Positions 33,933-42,297 of a stretch of 64,000 nucleotides of DNA are shown piece by piece. The notes under the pieces were generated by a model that saw only the letters and a program-made list of their open reading frames with translations, was not told the origin of the DNA and searched no databases. A program made the translations under genes and the position numbers. Every line of letters begins with the position of its first letter. Position 1 is the first letter of the stretch. Source of the stretch: Sphingobium sp. Leaf26 (GTDB lineage: Bacteria; Pseudomonadota; Alphaproteobacteria; Sphingomonadales; Sphingomonadaceae); contig NZ_LMKV01000031.1 in NCBI RefSeq assembly GCF_001421665.1, positions 78,447-142,446 on the forward strand, written 5' to 3'.

Positions 33933-34991
33933 ATGTCGCTTGACCATTATGTGACGCTTGGCCGGTCGGGCCTGAAAGTCAGCCGTTTCTGCCTGGGCGC
34001 CATGACATTCGGCACCGAATGGGGCTTTGGCAGCGAGGCGGACGAGGCGACCCGCATCCTCGACGCCTATGCCGATCGCGGCGGCAATTTCATCGACACC
34101 GCCAATATCTATACCGGTGGCAGCAGCGAGCGGATCATCGGCGACTGGATTGCCGCCGATCCCGCCCGGCGCGACCGCATGGTGATCGCGACCAAGTTCA
34201 GCGGCAACATGCAGCCGGGCAACGTCAATGGCGGCGGCGCCAGCCGCAAGGCGATCATGGCGTCCTGCGACGCATCGCTGCAACGGCTGCGCACCGACCA
34301 TATCGACCTATACTGGCAGCATTGGGCCGATCCCTTCACCCCGGTGGAGGAGACGATGGCCGCCCTCGACGATCTCGTCCGCATGGGAAAGGTCCGCTAT
34401 ATCGGCTTTTCCGACACGCCCGCCTGGCAGGTGGCGCAGGCGCAGACCATCGCCCGTTTCCGGGGCTGGGCGCCGCTGATCGCCTTGCAGGTCGAATATT
34501 CCCTGCTGGAACGGACGGTGGAGGGCGAACTGGTGCCGATGGCGCAGGCGATGGGGCTGGGCATCACCCCCTGGTCGCCGCTGCGGTCGGGACTGCTCAG
34601 CGGCAAATATGATCGCGACCATCGGCAGGCGGCATCGCCGGGCCGGGCCAACAGCCTGGAACGCCATGTCAGCGAACATGCGTTCGAGGTGATCGACCTG
34701 CTGAAGGGCATCGCCGCCGCCCATGGCGCGACCCCGGCCAGCGTGGCGCTGGCCTGGCTGCTGGCGAGGCCGGGCGTCGCTGCCCCGATCATGGGCGCGC
34801 GCACCATGGCCCAGTTCGAGACGAACCTTGGCGCGCTCGACCTGATGCTCGATTCCGCCGCCGTCGCGCAACTGGATGCCGCGTCGCAGCCAAGCCTGAA
34901 CTTCCCTGCTGAGTTCCTGCCGATGGCGGTCGCCAACAGCTATTCGGGCCTGACCGTCAATGGCCAGTCCTTCCTCCGGTCGGCGCGTTGA
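33933..34991 (+). CDS. aldo/keto reductase
   Basis: A 352-residue NADP(H)-dependent aldo/keto reductase of the YajO/YghZ-like type. The catalytic tetrad is visible as Asp in GGNFIDTANIYTGGSSERII (with Tyr), Lys in MVIATKF and His in DLYWQHWAD. NADP-site residues lie in ITPWSPLRSGLLSGKY near residue 215. The ATG at 33933 follows AAGGAGA; the open frame extends well upstream without a start signal. It would reduce a ketone or aldehyde, or run in reverse. An MFS gene follows after 3 bp, so the two probably share a transcript. Confidence 0.9.
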   Translation: MSLDHYVTLGRSGLKVSRFCLGAMTFGTEWGFGSEADEATRILDAYADRGGNFIDTANIYTGGSSERIIGDWIAADPARRDRMVIATKFSGNMQPGNVNGGGASRKAIMASCDASLQRLRTDHIDLYWQHWADPFTPVEETMAALDDLVRMGKVRYIGFSDTPAWQVAQAQTIARFRGWAPLIALQVEYSLLERTVEGELVPMAQAMGLGITPWSPLRSGLLSGKYDRDHRQAASPGRANSLERHVSEHAFEVIDLLKGIAAAHGATPASVALAWLLARPGVAAPIMGARTMAQFETNLGALDLMLDSAAVAQLDAASQPSLNFPAEFLPMAVANSYSGLTVNGQSFLRSAR

Positions 34992-34994
34992 CCC

Positions 34995-36257
34995 ATGAAG
35001 AGCGATGTCACCCCCAAGACGACCGGCGCGCCCATGATGCTGGCCCTGCTGTCCGCCGCCTATTGCCTCGCCTATGTCGACCGGCTGATGATCGCGGTGG
35101 TCGCCGAGCCGATCAAGATCGAGTTCGGCCTGTCCGATACCCAGCTTTTCCTCCTGACCGGCGCGGCTTTCGTCCTCGTCTACGGCATATTGGGCATGGT
35201 GACGGGCTGGCTGCTCGATCGCTGGAGCCGGTCGCGGCTGGTCGCCGGATCGCTTGGCCTGTGGAGCCTGTTCACCATGGGATGCGGTCTTGCGTCCAGC
35301 TTCCCGCAACTGGCGCTGGCCCGCGCCGCCGTGGGTGCGGGCGAATCCGCCATCGTGCCCGCCGCCATGTCGCTCATCAGCGACAGCTACCCACCCGCAC
35401 GCCGTCCGCTCGCCATGGGGACTTTCTATGCCGGGGGGATGGCGGGCATATTGATCGCCTGGACGGTCGGTGGCTGGATCGCGTCCGAATATGGCTGGCG
35501 GCCGGCCTTTCTGGTTGCGGGTCCGCCCGGCCTGCTCCTGGCGTTGCTGGTGCTGTGGAAAGGCCGCGAACCCAAGCGGGTGCCGGTGCAGCGATTGGGC
35601 GACATGCACGGATCGACCTTTGGTGACGTCTGGCGCAACCGGCCGCTGGTCTGGCTGATCGCGGCGGGATCGGTCGTCACTTTCGTCAATGTCGGGCTGG
35701 TCAACCAGTTGGGCAGTTTCTTCATCCGCAGCCATGGCATGAGTATACGCGAGGTCGGCCTGATCTTCGGTCCGTTGATGGCAGGCGGCATGGCGCTGGG
35801 CCTGATCGGCGGCGGGTGGATCGGCAACTGGCTGGCGGCCAGGGGGACCGACGCGCTGATCCGCTTTTCGATCTGGAACGTCTTTGCCCTCTTCCCGCTC
35901 TACATGCTGATCTTCCTCGCGCCGTCGAAAATATGGGCGCTGGCCGCCACTTTCCTCGGCACCTGCGTCAGCGTGCTCTATTCCCCCTGCTTCTCCGCCG
36001 CCTATCAGGCGGTCAGCGCGCCGCATACGCGGGGCACGGCGGCGGGCATATCCAACTGCGCCAATGCGGTGATCGGCGGCGCGCTCACCACCTTTCTGGT
36101 CGGCGCGCTCAGCGATTACTGGCGGCCGGTCTTCGCGGCGGATAGCCTGCGCTATGCGATGATGGCGGGCATGGGCACCTGCATCCTGTCAGGCATCATG
36201 TTCATCCATGCCCGGCGGCTGGTCGCGCGGGAACGGCCCGACCTCATGCACACTTGA
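34995..36257 (+). CDS. MFS transporter
   Basis: A 420-residue, 12-helix major facilitator protein. Blocks are YVDRLMIAVVAEPIKIEFGL, TGAAFVLVYGILGMVTGWLL, GAGESAIVPAAMSLISDSYP and PHTRGTAAGISNCANAVIGG. It is the same spinster/anion-symporter style as the carrier at 2852-4090, but divergent in sequence, so not a recent duplicate. Its last 14 bp overlap tail-to-tail with the crotonase gene on the other strand. It likely carries an intermediate or substrate of the same pathway across the inner membrane. Confidence 0.87.
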   Translation: MKSDVTPKTTGAPMMLALLSAAYCLAYVDRLMIAVVAEPIKIEFGLSDTQLFLLTGAAFVLVYGILGMVTGWLLDRWSRSRLVAGSLGLWSLFTMGCGLASSFPQLALARAAVGAGESAIVPAAMSLISDSYPPARRPLAMGTFYAGGMAGILIAWTVGGWIASEYGWRPAFLVAGPPGLLLALLVLWKGREPKRVPVQRLGDMHGSTFGDVWRNRPLVWLIAAGSVVTFVNVGLVNQLGSFFIRSHGMSIREVGLIFGPLMAGGMALGLIGGGWIGNWLAARGTDALIRFSIWNVFALFPLYMLIFLAPSKIWALAATFLGTCVSVLYSPCFSAAYQAVSAPHTRGTAAGISNCANAVIGGALTTFLVGALSDYWRPVFAADSLRYAMMAGMGTCILSGIMFIHARRLVARERPDLMHT

Positions 36258-37014
36258 AGACGGGCTTGCGCTTCTCGCGGAAGGCGGCCACGCCTTCCGC
36301 ATGATCCTCCGATCGGCTGGCGACCGGCTGCATCATATGTTCGGCCGACAGGAACTGGTCGAAATCCATGGTCGCAGCCAGATCGACCTGCCGCTTGGCA
36401 AGGCCGATGGAAATGCCCGGCCCGGCCGCCAGTTCCTGCGCAAAGGCCATGGCGCGGGGCAGCAGGTCGTCTGGCGGCAGGATTTCCAGCACCAGCCCCA
36501 GCCGCAGCGCCTCTTCGGCGCGCACCACCCGGCCGCTATAGCACAGCTCCTTCGTCCGCATCGGGCCGATGAGCCGATTGAGCAGCCAGACCGATCCGCC
36601 ATCGGGCGCCAGGCCGACATTGCGGAATATCTGCACGAATTTCACGCTCTCAGCCGCCAGCACGAAATCGCAGCACAGCGCGAAACCCCACGCCATGCCG
36701 GCGCATATGCCCGGTACGGCGGCGATCGTCGGCTTGTTCAGATGATAGATGCCGCGGTTGATCCGCCCCAGTTCGTGCATCCGCCCCAGCGATCCGGCCA
36801 TGCCGCCGCCGCCAAACGTACCGACATCGGCGCCGGAACAGAAATCGCCACCTTCGCCGGTCAACACCACGGCGCGAACATCCCGGTCCAGCGCGATATC
36901 CTCGAACGCTTCCCATAGCTGGCGGCGCATGGCGTCGGTGATCGCATTCTTAGCGTGCGGCCGATCCAGCATCACCAGCGCCACCGCGCCCTGTCGCTCC
37001 ACCCGGACCGTCAT
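36244..37014 (-). CDS. crotonase-family protein, PaaG-like
   Basis: A 256-residue crotonase. NGEGGDFCSGADVGTFG-type and ICAGMAWGFALCCDFVLA oxyanion loops are present. The first hydratase Glu is absent (FRNVGLAPDGGSVWLL); instead it has the Asp of the APDGGS motif typical of PaaG-like isomerases, together with a Glu in TKELCYSG. This pattern fits double-bond isomerisation or ring rearrangement of a CoA ester more than simple hydration. It overlaps the SnoaL-like gene by 4 bp and ends the leftward operon that begins with the dehydrogenase at 38554. Confidence 0.85.
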   Translation of the reverse strand: MTVRVERQGAVALVMLDRPHAKNAITDAMRRQLWEAFEDIALDRDVRAVVLTGEGGDFCSGADVGTFGGGGMAGSLGRMHELGRINRGIYHLNKPTIAAVPGICAGMAWGFALCCDFVLAAESVKFVQIFRNVGLAPDGGSVWLLNRLIGPMRTKELCYSGRVVRAEEALRLGLVLEILPPDDLLPRAMAFAQELAAGPGISIGLAKRQVDLAATMDFDQFLSAEHMMQPVASRSEDHAEGVAAFREKRKPVFKCA

Positions 37015-37433
37015 GCCAGCGCCTCCGCATTCAACTGCGTCTTCACCGCGCCGCTGTCATAATAGTCGATCACCGACTGGATCAGCCCACCGGGCGCAAG
37101 GCGGATCAGCGCGACGCCCGGCCCGGAAAAACCAATGCCGGTAGGCGGGCGGCCATGATAGGTGCCGGTCTGCCGTCCGCTGAATCGCCATTCCAGACAG
37201 ACGTCGTCGCCCGCCTGGAAAACGCGGGGGAAATCCATGCGAATGTCGGAAATGGCGGCGACGAAATGGGCGTGAAAGGCGCGCAATTGCGCATGGCCCT
37301 CATTCAGGCGGCCGACCTGATCGTCGCGATAGACGGCATCGGGCGCGAACATGGCAACGAAAGCGTCGCTGTCCGGATCGGCCCAGGCATCGCCATAGCG
37401 GCGCGCGAAGCTCTCGACCCTTTCCCCGCTCAT
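37011..37433 (-). CDS. SnoaL-like / NTF2-fold protein
   Basis: A 140-residue NTF2-fold protein of the SnoaL-like polyketide-cyclase/ester-cyclase type (FARRYGDAWADPDSDAFVAM, then HAHFVAAISDIRMDFP). Such proteins are cone-shaped barrels that isomerise, dehydrate or cyclise hydrophobic ketones; steroid delta-isomerase is one example. It overlaps both neighbours in ATGA, between an acyl-CoA dehydrogenase and a crotonase, so it is likely a pathway enzyme and not a bystander. A second, unrelated-looking NTF2-fold protein is at 38844-39299 in the divergent operon. Confidence 0.75.
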   Translation of the reverse strand: MSGERVESFARRYGDAWADPDSDAFVAMFAPDAVYRDDQVGRLNEGHAQLRAFHAHFVAAISDIRMDFPRVFQAGDDVCLEWRFSGRQTGTYHGRPPTGIGFSGPGVALIRLAPGGLIQSVIDYYDSGAVKTQLNAEALA

Positions 37434-38554
37434 GCCAGCATCCCGCGCGCGATCGCGACCTTCTGCAATTCATCGGTGCCGGCATAGATCCGCTGGATGC
37501 GCGCGGCGGTCCACATGCGGGCGATCGGGTTTTCGTCCATCAACCCCGCGCCACCGAACAACTGGACGCAGCGATCCAGCACCCGCCCCTCCATCTGCGT
37601 CGCCCATAATTTCAGGATCGCGCCATCCTCGAACGTGAATTCCTTGTTCCGCAACCGGATCATGGCGGTGTCGACCATGGTTTCGGTGATGCGAATGTCG
37701 GCGCGGCAATCGGCCAGCATGAACTGGCTGTTCTGGAAATCGATCACCCGCTGGTCGAACACCTTGCGCTGCTTCACATAGTCGAGCGTCAGCTCCAGCG
37801 CCTTCGATGCGGCGCCCAGGCAGCGGGCTGCGATCTGGATGCGATCCTCCAGGAACGTATCCATCAGGATCTTCATCGCCCCGCCCTCGACGCCGACCAG
37901 ATTGGTTACAGGCACGCGGACATTGTCGAAATTGAGCGCGCCGGTGTCCCCCTGCCGCCACCCGATCATCGGGATTTTCGACTGGGCGACGCCGGGCGTG
38001 TCGGATTCCACGATGATGACGCTCATGCCGCGCCCGCCCTTGGCCGGATCGGTCTTGGCAACGACGTAGAGCAGGTTTGCGCCAGCGCCGTTGGAGATGA
38101 AATATTTCTCGCCATTGATGACATAGTCGTCGCCGTCGCGCTTCGCCGTCGCCGCGATGGCGGTGGCGTCGCTGCCCACGCCCGGTTCGGTCAGCGGCAT
38201 GGCCTGCGTCCATTCGCCGGACAGGACGCCGGGCAGATAGCGATCCTTCTGCCCCTGCGTGCCATGGCCGATCAGGATATAGGTCGCGACGTCCGCCATC
38301 AGGGAGCTGCCGGTCGTGGCGCTGCCGGCGGTGCGGCCCAGTTCCTCCGCCATGATGGCGTAATAGGTGAAATCCCCCTCGCCCGTGTGCGCCAGCCCCA
38401 GAAGGCCGGCCGCACCCGCCTTCTTCCAGAAATCGCGGTCCAGCCCGCCCTTCGCTTCATATTGGCGCAGATAGGGCTCATGTTCCCGGTCGAGGAAGCT
38501 GCGCACCGTATGCCGGAACGCCTCATGTTCTTCGCTATATCCCATGCGCGCCAT
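37430..38554 (-). CDS. acyl-CoA dehydrogenase
   Basis: A 374-residue acyl-CoA dehydrogenase starting MARMGYSEEHEAFRHTVRSF. Conserved blocks are AMPLTEPGVGSDATAIAATA, ITDP-free beta-domain VINGEKYFISNGAGANLLYV, VFDQRVIDFQNSQFMLADC and LFGGAGLMDENPIARMW. The MCAD-type base is replaced (IYAGTDEL), and the helix-G base position is Asp237 (LEDRI, with Glu236 beside it). It heads a three-gene leftward operon with a SnoaL-like protein and a PaaG-like crotonase, all overlapping by 4 bp. A motif copy lies 47-61 bp upstream in the divergent promoter region. Confidence 0.93.
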   Translation of the reverse strand: MARMGYSEEHEAFRHTVRSFLDREHEPYLRQYEAKGGLDRDFWKKAGAAGLLGLAHTGEGDFTYYAIMAEELGRTAGSATTGSSLMADVATYILIGHGTQGQKDRYLPGVLSGEWTQAMPLTEPGVGSDATAIAATAKRDGDDYVINGEKYFISNGAGANLLYVVAKTDPAKGGRGMSVIIVESDTPGVAQSKIPMIGWRQGDTGALNFDNVRVPVTNLVGVEGGAMKILMDTFLEDRIQIAARCLGAASKALELTLDYVKQRKVFDQRVIDFQNSQFMLADCRADIRITETMVDTAMIRLRNKEFTFEDGAILKLWATQMEGRVLDRCVQLFGGAGLMDENPIARMWTAARIQRIYAGTDELQKVAIARGMLA

Positions 38555-38594
38555 AGTGCAGCCATCCTCCCATCATCATGAATATCGTTATGTA

Positions 38595-38615
38595 GAGCAT
38601 TATATGCTTGCGATC
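38595..38615 (+). promoter_or_regulatory. motif copy in divergent promoter (acyl-CoA dehydrogenase / NMO-remnant operon)
   Basis: TATATGCTTGCGATC (38601-38615) fits KRTRWKCTWGCGWWY. It overlaps a short inverted repeat AGCAT-TAT-ATGCT (38596-38608). The site lies between two divergent catabolic operons and could control both. Confidence 0.5.
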
Positions 38616-38703
38616 TAATCTGGTCGAGACAAAAATCACGACCGAAAGATGATTCGATGTCGCTCCTCGATCGCGGGCGTCGAACGGCAGGGGAGTGGAG
38701 GAA

Positions 38704-38847
38704 ATGAGCAACCGCTTCTGCGAACTGGTGGGCGTGAATTTCCCGCTGGTCGCATTCAGCCATGGCCGCGATGCGGTCCCTGCCGTCAGCCGCGCGGGCG
38801 GTTTCGGCCTGTTGGGCGCCAACAATGGCAAGGAGACAGGCGCATGA
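38704..38847 (+). pseudogene. N-terminal remnant of nitronate monooxygenase-like protein
   Basis: A 47-codon frame with a strong ribosome site (GGAGTGGAGGA). Its product, NRFCELVGVNFPLVAFSHG then RDAVPAVSRAGGFGLLGANN, matches the first strand-helix of 2-nitropropane dioxygenase/nitronate monooxygenase TIM barrels, which are normally above 300 residues. The rest is deleted, and the frame ends in an ATGA overlap with the next gene. It therefore seems to survive only as a translated leader that couples into the operon. It is likely inactive. Confidence 0.7.
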
Positions 38848-39299
38848 ACGACGCCCCCGATCCCCAGATCGCCGTGCTGGCCGAACGGCTGGAGGCATAT
38901 CGACGCCAATATGACGGCAGCGGCGGTGCGCTGGATCGCGCTTCGGTCGAGCATCTCTACCTGATGGACGAGCGCTTCACCGCCTATGACGTGGCGCCGC
39001 CGCTGGAGGGCTATATCGGCTGGGACGCCTATGCGGTCGGCTGGTACAAGGTGCTGGAGAAATATGGCAGCATCCGCTTCATATTTCGCGATAGCCCGCG
39101 CATCTTCCGCAAGGGCGATGTCGCCTGGATATCGGTTGCGGCCGACTGGTTCGGTACGTCGAAGGGCGGCGACGATTTCGCCAAGCAGTTCCGCCTGACG
39201 CTGATCTGGCTGCGCGGCGAGGACGGGCAATGGCGGATCACCCATGAACATGGTTCCAGCCCGCGCAGCTTCACCCTGGCCGGGGGAGAGATTGTGTGA
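38844..39299 (+). CDS. SnoaL-like / NTF2-fold protein
   Basis: A 151-residue protein of the SnoaL_3/DUF4440-like NTF2 fold. It shows YLMDERFTAYDVAPPLEGYI, GWDAYAVGWYKVLEKYGSI and WRITHEHGSSPRSFTLAGGE at the C-terminus. The start overlaps the stop of the truncated nitronate monooxygenase frame, and the stop overlaps the SDR start (GTGA). Proteins of this fold often act as isomerases, dehydratases or cyclases on hydrophobic ligands. No catalytic residues can be named with confidence. The longer frame upstream of 38844 is out of phase with the remnant and not used. Confidence 0.75.
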   Translation: MNDAPDPQIAVLAERLEAYRRQYDGSGGALDRASVEHLYLMDERFTAYDVAPPLEGYIGWDAYAVGWYKVLEKYGSIRFIFRDSPRIFRKGDVAWISVAADWFGTSKGGDDFAKQFRLTLIWLRGEDGQWRITHEHGSSPRSFTLAGGEIV

Positions 39300-40129
39300 G
39301 GACATGGTTCGTCACCGGGGCTTCGGCGGGCTTTGGCCGGGCGCTGGCGCGGGATATCGTTTCCCGCGGCGACAGAGTCGTGGCCGCCGCGCGCAGGCCC
39401 GAGGATGTGGCCGATCTTGTCGCGCTGGCGCCCGACCGGTGCATGGCCGTACAACTGGAGGTGACATCGGCAGCGGCGATTGACGCCGCCGTGGCGGCCG
39501 CGATCGACCGCTTCGGCGCGATCGACATATTGGTCAACAATGCCGGCTATGGCTTCCTGTCCACCATCGAGGAAGCGGATGCGCAGGCAGTGGAAAGGCA
39601 GTTCTCGACCAATGTGCTGGGGCCGGCGGCGCTGATGCGGGCGGTGCTGCCCGGCATGCGAGCGCGGCGGAGCGGCTTCATCGTCAACATATCCTCCACC
39701 GCCGGCGCGCGTGGTTTTGCCGGGTCGGGCTATTATTCCGCCAGCAAGGCGGCGCTGGAGGCGATGACGGAAGCGCTCGCAGCCGAGGCGCGCGATCTGG
39801 GCATAAGGGCGATGATCGTCTGCCCCGGCCCGTTCCGCACCGATTTCTTCGGTCGCTCGCTCGACCTGCCGGGCACGGAGATCGCAGACTATGCCGGCAC
39901 ACTGGCGCAACGGCGCGCCTATGCGGCAGCCAACGGCACGCAAAAGGGTGATCCGGTGCGCGGCGCGCAGATCATCGTGGATACCGTGTTGGGCGAAGCG
40001 CCGCCGCTGCGGCTGGTGCTGGGCGCGCAGGCGCATCCCACCATCGTCGCGGCCCATGAGGCCAAGATTGTCGATCTTCAGTGGAGCGAGACGGTCGCAC
40101 CGCTGGCCGATTTTCCGGAAGGCGAATGA
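39296..40129 (+). CDS. short-chain dehydrogenase/reductase
   Basis: A 277-residue classical-type SDR. The cofactor motif is VTGASAGFGRALARD, Arg residues in AAARRPEDVADL favour NADP(H), NNAGYG is the central strand motif, and the catalytic residues are Ser in NISSTAGARG and YSASK (Tyr, Lys). The start is a GTG overlapping the SnoaL stop. It would oxidise or reduce a hydroxyl/keto group of the pathway intermediate. It lies 3 bp before the AttH/CrtC-like gene in a tightly packed operon. Confidence 0.9.
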   Translation: MRTWFVTGASAGFGRALARDIVSRGDRVVAAARRPEDVADLVALAPDRCMAVQLEVTSAAAIDAAVAAAIDRFGAIDILVNNAGYGFLSTIEEADAQAVERQFSTNVLGPAALMRAVLPGMRARRSGFIVNISSTAGARGFAGSGYYSASKAALEAMTEALAAEARDLGIRAMIVCPGPFRTDFFGRSLDLPGTEIADYAGTLAQRRAYAAANGTQKGDPVRGAQIIVDTVLGEAPPLRLVLGAQAHPTIVAAHEAKIVDLQWSETVAPLADFPEGE

Positions 40130-40132
40130 CGC

Positions 40133-41104
40133 ATGACAAGCATCCATGACGACCTGCCCCACCCCGTCCCGGCTTTTGCGCAACTGCGCTACAAGGAGAA
40201 TTATTTCTTCATCCTGATCGCGCCGGAAAGCGACGCCTTCGGCGTCTTTCACCTCAATCATGAACCGGGCCATGACCGGGCGCGCTACACCGCCAATCTG
40301 GAAGTGGCGGGACAGTCGATCCGCTATGCCAATATTACCCCCTTCCCCACCGATTTCGAGCATCAGCGACGGATCGGCGATGGCGCGCTGTCGCTCCATT
40401 TCGCCGAGCCGCATCGCCGGTTCGAACTGGCGCTGAAGACCGACGAGGTCGACCTGACGCTGGCCTTCACTGCGCGGCGGGCAACGTTCGATTATGCCGC
40501 CTGCCGGACCGTCGGCAACCCCGCGCCCTCCTTTCAGGAGGTGATGACGCTGGGCCTCAACCTGCCCTATAATCACCAGCAGCAGGCGCTGGACGCACAA
40601 GGGCGCATCCGCTTTGCCGACGGCCAGGAGCGGGCGATCGGCGGCAGCGGCTATCGCGACCATAGCTGGGTGATGCGGTCCGATTCCGGGGGGCTGACCC
40701 ACAATTGGTGCGGGCTGAATTTCCCCGGCCGCAGCTTCGGCATCAAGACCATTTCCACCACCCACCGGCCCGGATTCGTCGCCAAGGAAGGCTATGTCGT
40801 GGACAGCGATGGTCCGCGCGCGCTGCGGCGGATCGAGGTGCGGACGGAAGGCGAGATGGCCGATGGCCTGTGCGCCAGACTGATCCATGAAGTCGAGGAT
40901 GTGTTCGGCGCGCGCTATACGATCGAAAGCGACATAGCAGGCCGGTTCGCCCATGTGCCGCTGGTGTCCGAAGCGCCGACCGGCAAGGCGAGTTTCCACA
41001 TAGTCGAGAATTTCTGCCCGTTGCGCCTGATCGAAACCGGCGAGCGGGGCGAAGGGCTGGTGGAAATCGGCCGCAGTTCAACCTTGGGAGGGCCTTATTC
41101 ATGA
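40133..41104 (+). CDS. AttH/CrtC-like (DUF7064/7065-type) protein
   Basis: A 323-residue protein of the double lipocalin-like AttH/CrtC fold. The clearest mark is GSGYRDHSWVMRSDSGGLTHNW, matching the YRDHSWG(x)R motif seen in carotenoid 1,2-hydratase CrtC and AttH-like proteins. CrtC hydrates isolated isoprenoid double bonds without cofactor; most relatives are uncharacterised. There is no signal peptide. It overlaps the kinase-like gene in ATGA, so the two are translated together. A hydratase or isomerase role on an isoprenoid-like intermediate is an attractive inference but unproven. Confidence 0.65.
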   Translation: MTSIHDDLPHPVPAFAQLRYKENYFFILIAPESDAFGVFHLNHEPGHDRARYTANLEVAGQSIRYANITPFPTDFEHQRRIGDGALSLHFAEPHRRFELALKTDEVDLTLAFTARRATFDYAACRTVGNPAPSFQEVMTLGLNLPYNHQQQALDAQGRIRFADGQERAIGGSGYRDHSWVMRSDSGGLTHNWCGLNFPGRSFGIKTISTTHRPGFVAKEGYVVDSDGPRALRRIEVRTEGEMADGLCARLIHEVEDVFGARYTIESDIAGRFAHVPLVSEAPTGKASFHIVENFCPLRLIETGERGEGLVEIGRSSTLGGPYS

Positions 41105-42297
41105 GCATCGGCACCGCCAATCAGTTGCGGCTGGTCCGCGACGCCGTCGGACGGCTGGACGCCGACGCGGCGGCCAAGGATGCCATCGCCATGCTGCTGG
41201 GCGACATCATCACGCAGGAGGCGCTGATACTGCCGCGCGGGTCGGTCGCGGACGAGATGGCCTATCAGCGCACTTTCGAGCAGGTAGCGAACAGCGAAAG
41301 AGGCAGCCGAAAGCCTGGCTCGACCGATGAGGCGCTCGATCGCGCCGCGCTGGCCGACTTCCTCAATCGGGCGATACCGCACGAAGGCGACATCACCGTG
41401 CGATCGGCACAGACGGTATCGCGTGGCATGTCGAAAAAGACGGTGCTGGTGACGCTGGACGGTGCGAAGACATTGCCGGCCGACCTCGCCCTGCGGGTCG
41501 ATCGCACTGCCAATAATTATCTGGGCACGACGGTGATCGACGAATGGGGGCCGCTGCGCCTGCTATGGGATCATGGGGCGCGCATTCCCCAGCCCTTCGT
41601 ACTGGAACCGAGCGGCACGGTGATCGGCGATCCCTTCATCGTCTTCGCTCGCGCATCCGGGGCGCCGGTAGGCAGCATCTATGTCCCGCCCGGTCCCAAT
41701 GCAGCATTGCTGGCCGATACCGCCGGCTGCATGGCGAGGATTCATGCCGTCCCGGTGACCGACTGGCCCCGCGCCGACCAGCCGCAGGGCGACGCCTTTT
41801 TCGACGCGCAATTCTTGGAATATCGCGCGGACTGGCACGCTCTGGGCGCAGGCAATGCGGTCATGGATGCCTGTTTCGACTGGATCGACCGGCATCGCGC
41901 GCAGGCCTATGGCCCGGCGGCGCTGACCCATGACGACTTCAACTATAACAACATGTTGGTCGAAGGCGACCGGGTGGCAGCGGTGCTGGACTGGGAGTTC
42001 GCTCATGTCGGAACGCCGGCGGCGGACCTCGCCTATCTCTGGTATGCGGCGCAAAGCATGGGCAGCTTCGGCGATTTCCTGAAAGCCTATGCGGATGCCG
42101 GCGGCTGGCTGCCACCGCAGGAGCAACTGGATTTCTATTTGCTCTGGGGCCAGTTGCGGCTGGGCGTGATGGGACACAAGGCGGTGCGCAATCTGGAGGA
42201 AGGGCATTTTGACGATGTCCGGTTCGGCATGGCGCGCTGGCATCGGCGACAGGCGCTGTTTCGTCTCGGCGACCTGCTGGATCGGCTGGGGGCATGA
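41101..42297 (+). CDS. phosphotransferase-fold (APH family, ACAD10/LvaA-like) kinase
   Basis: A 398-residue protein with an aminoglycoside-phosphotransferase kinase fold in its C-terminal 280 residues. The catalytic loop is THDDFNYNNML (His277, Asp279, Asn284), and the metal-binding Asp297 lies in VLDWEFAHVGTPAADLAYLW. The N-terminal 90 residues are a helical extension. Family relatives next to acyl-CoA genes include LvaA, which phosphorylates 4-hydroxyvaleryl-CoA, and the kinase domain of ACAD10/11. Position in an operon with SDR, AttH-like and epoxide hydrolase genes, rather than any antibiotic context, supports a hydroxyacyl substrate. This is an inference from context. Confidence 0.75.
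   Translation: MSIGTANQLRLVRDAVGRLDADAAAKDAIAMLLGDIITQEALILPRGSVADEMAYQRTFEQVANSERGSRKPGSTDEALDRAALADFLNRAIPHEGDITVRSAQTVSRGMSKKTVLVTLDGAKTLPADLALRVDRTANNYLGTTVIDEWGPLRLLWDHGARIPQPFVLEPSGTVIGDPFIVFARASGAPVGSIYVPPGPNAALLADTAGCMARIHAVPVTDWPRADQPQGDAFFDAQFLEYRADWHALGAGNAVMDACFDWIDRHRAQAYGPAALTHDDFNYNNMLVEGDRVAAVLDWEFAHVGTPAADLAYLWYAAQSMGSFGDFLKAYADAGGWLPPQEQLDFYLLWGQLRLGVMGHKAVRNLEEGHFDDVRFGMARWHRRQALFRLGDLLDRLGA

Noticed and set aside
33716..33934. A 72-codon minus-strand frame in the gap before the aldo/keto reductase
   Set aside because: No ribosome site, no family likeness that I could support, and it covers the likely promoter region.
41101..42297. Antibiotic (aminoglycoside) resistance kinase
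   Set aside because: The kinase fold is shared, but the gene is embedded by overlaps in an acyl-CoA catabolic operon and its catalytic loop resembles ACAD10/LvaA-type proteins.
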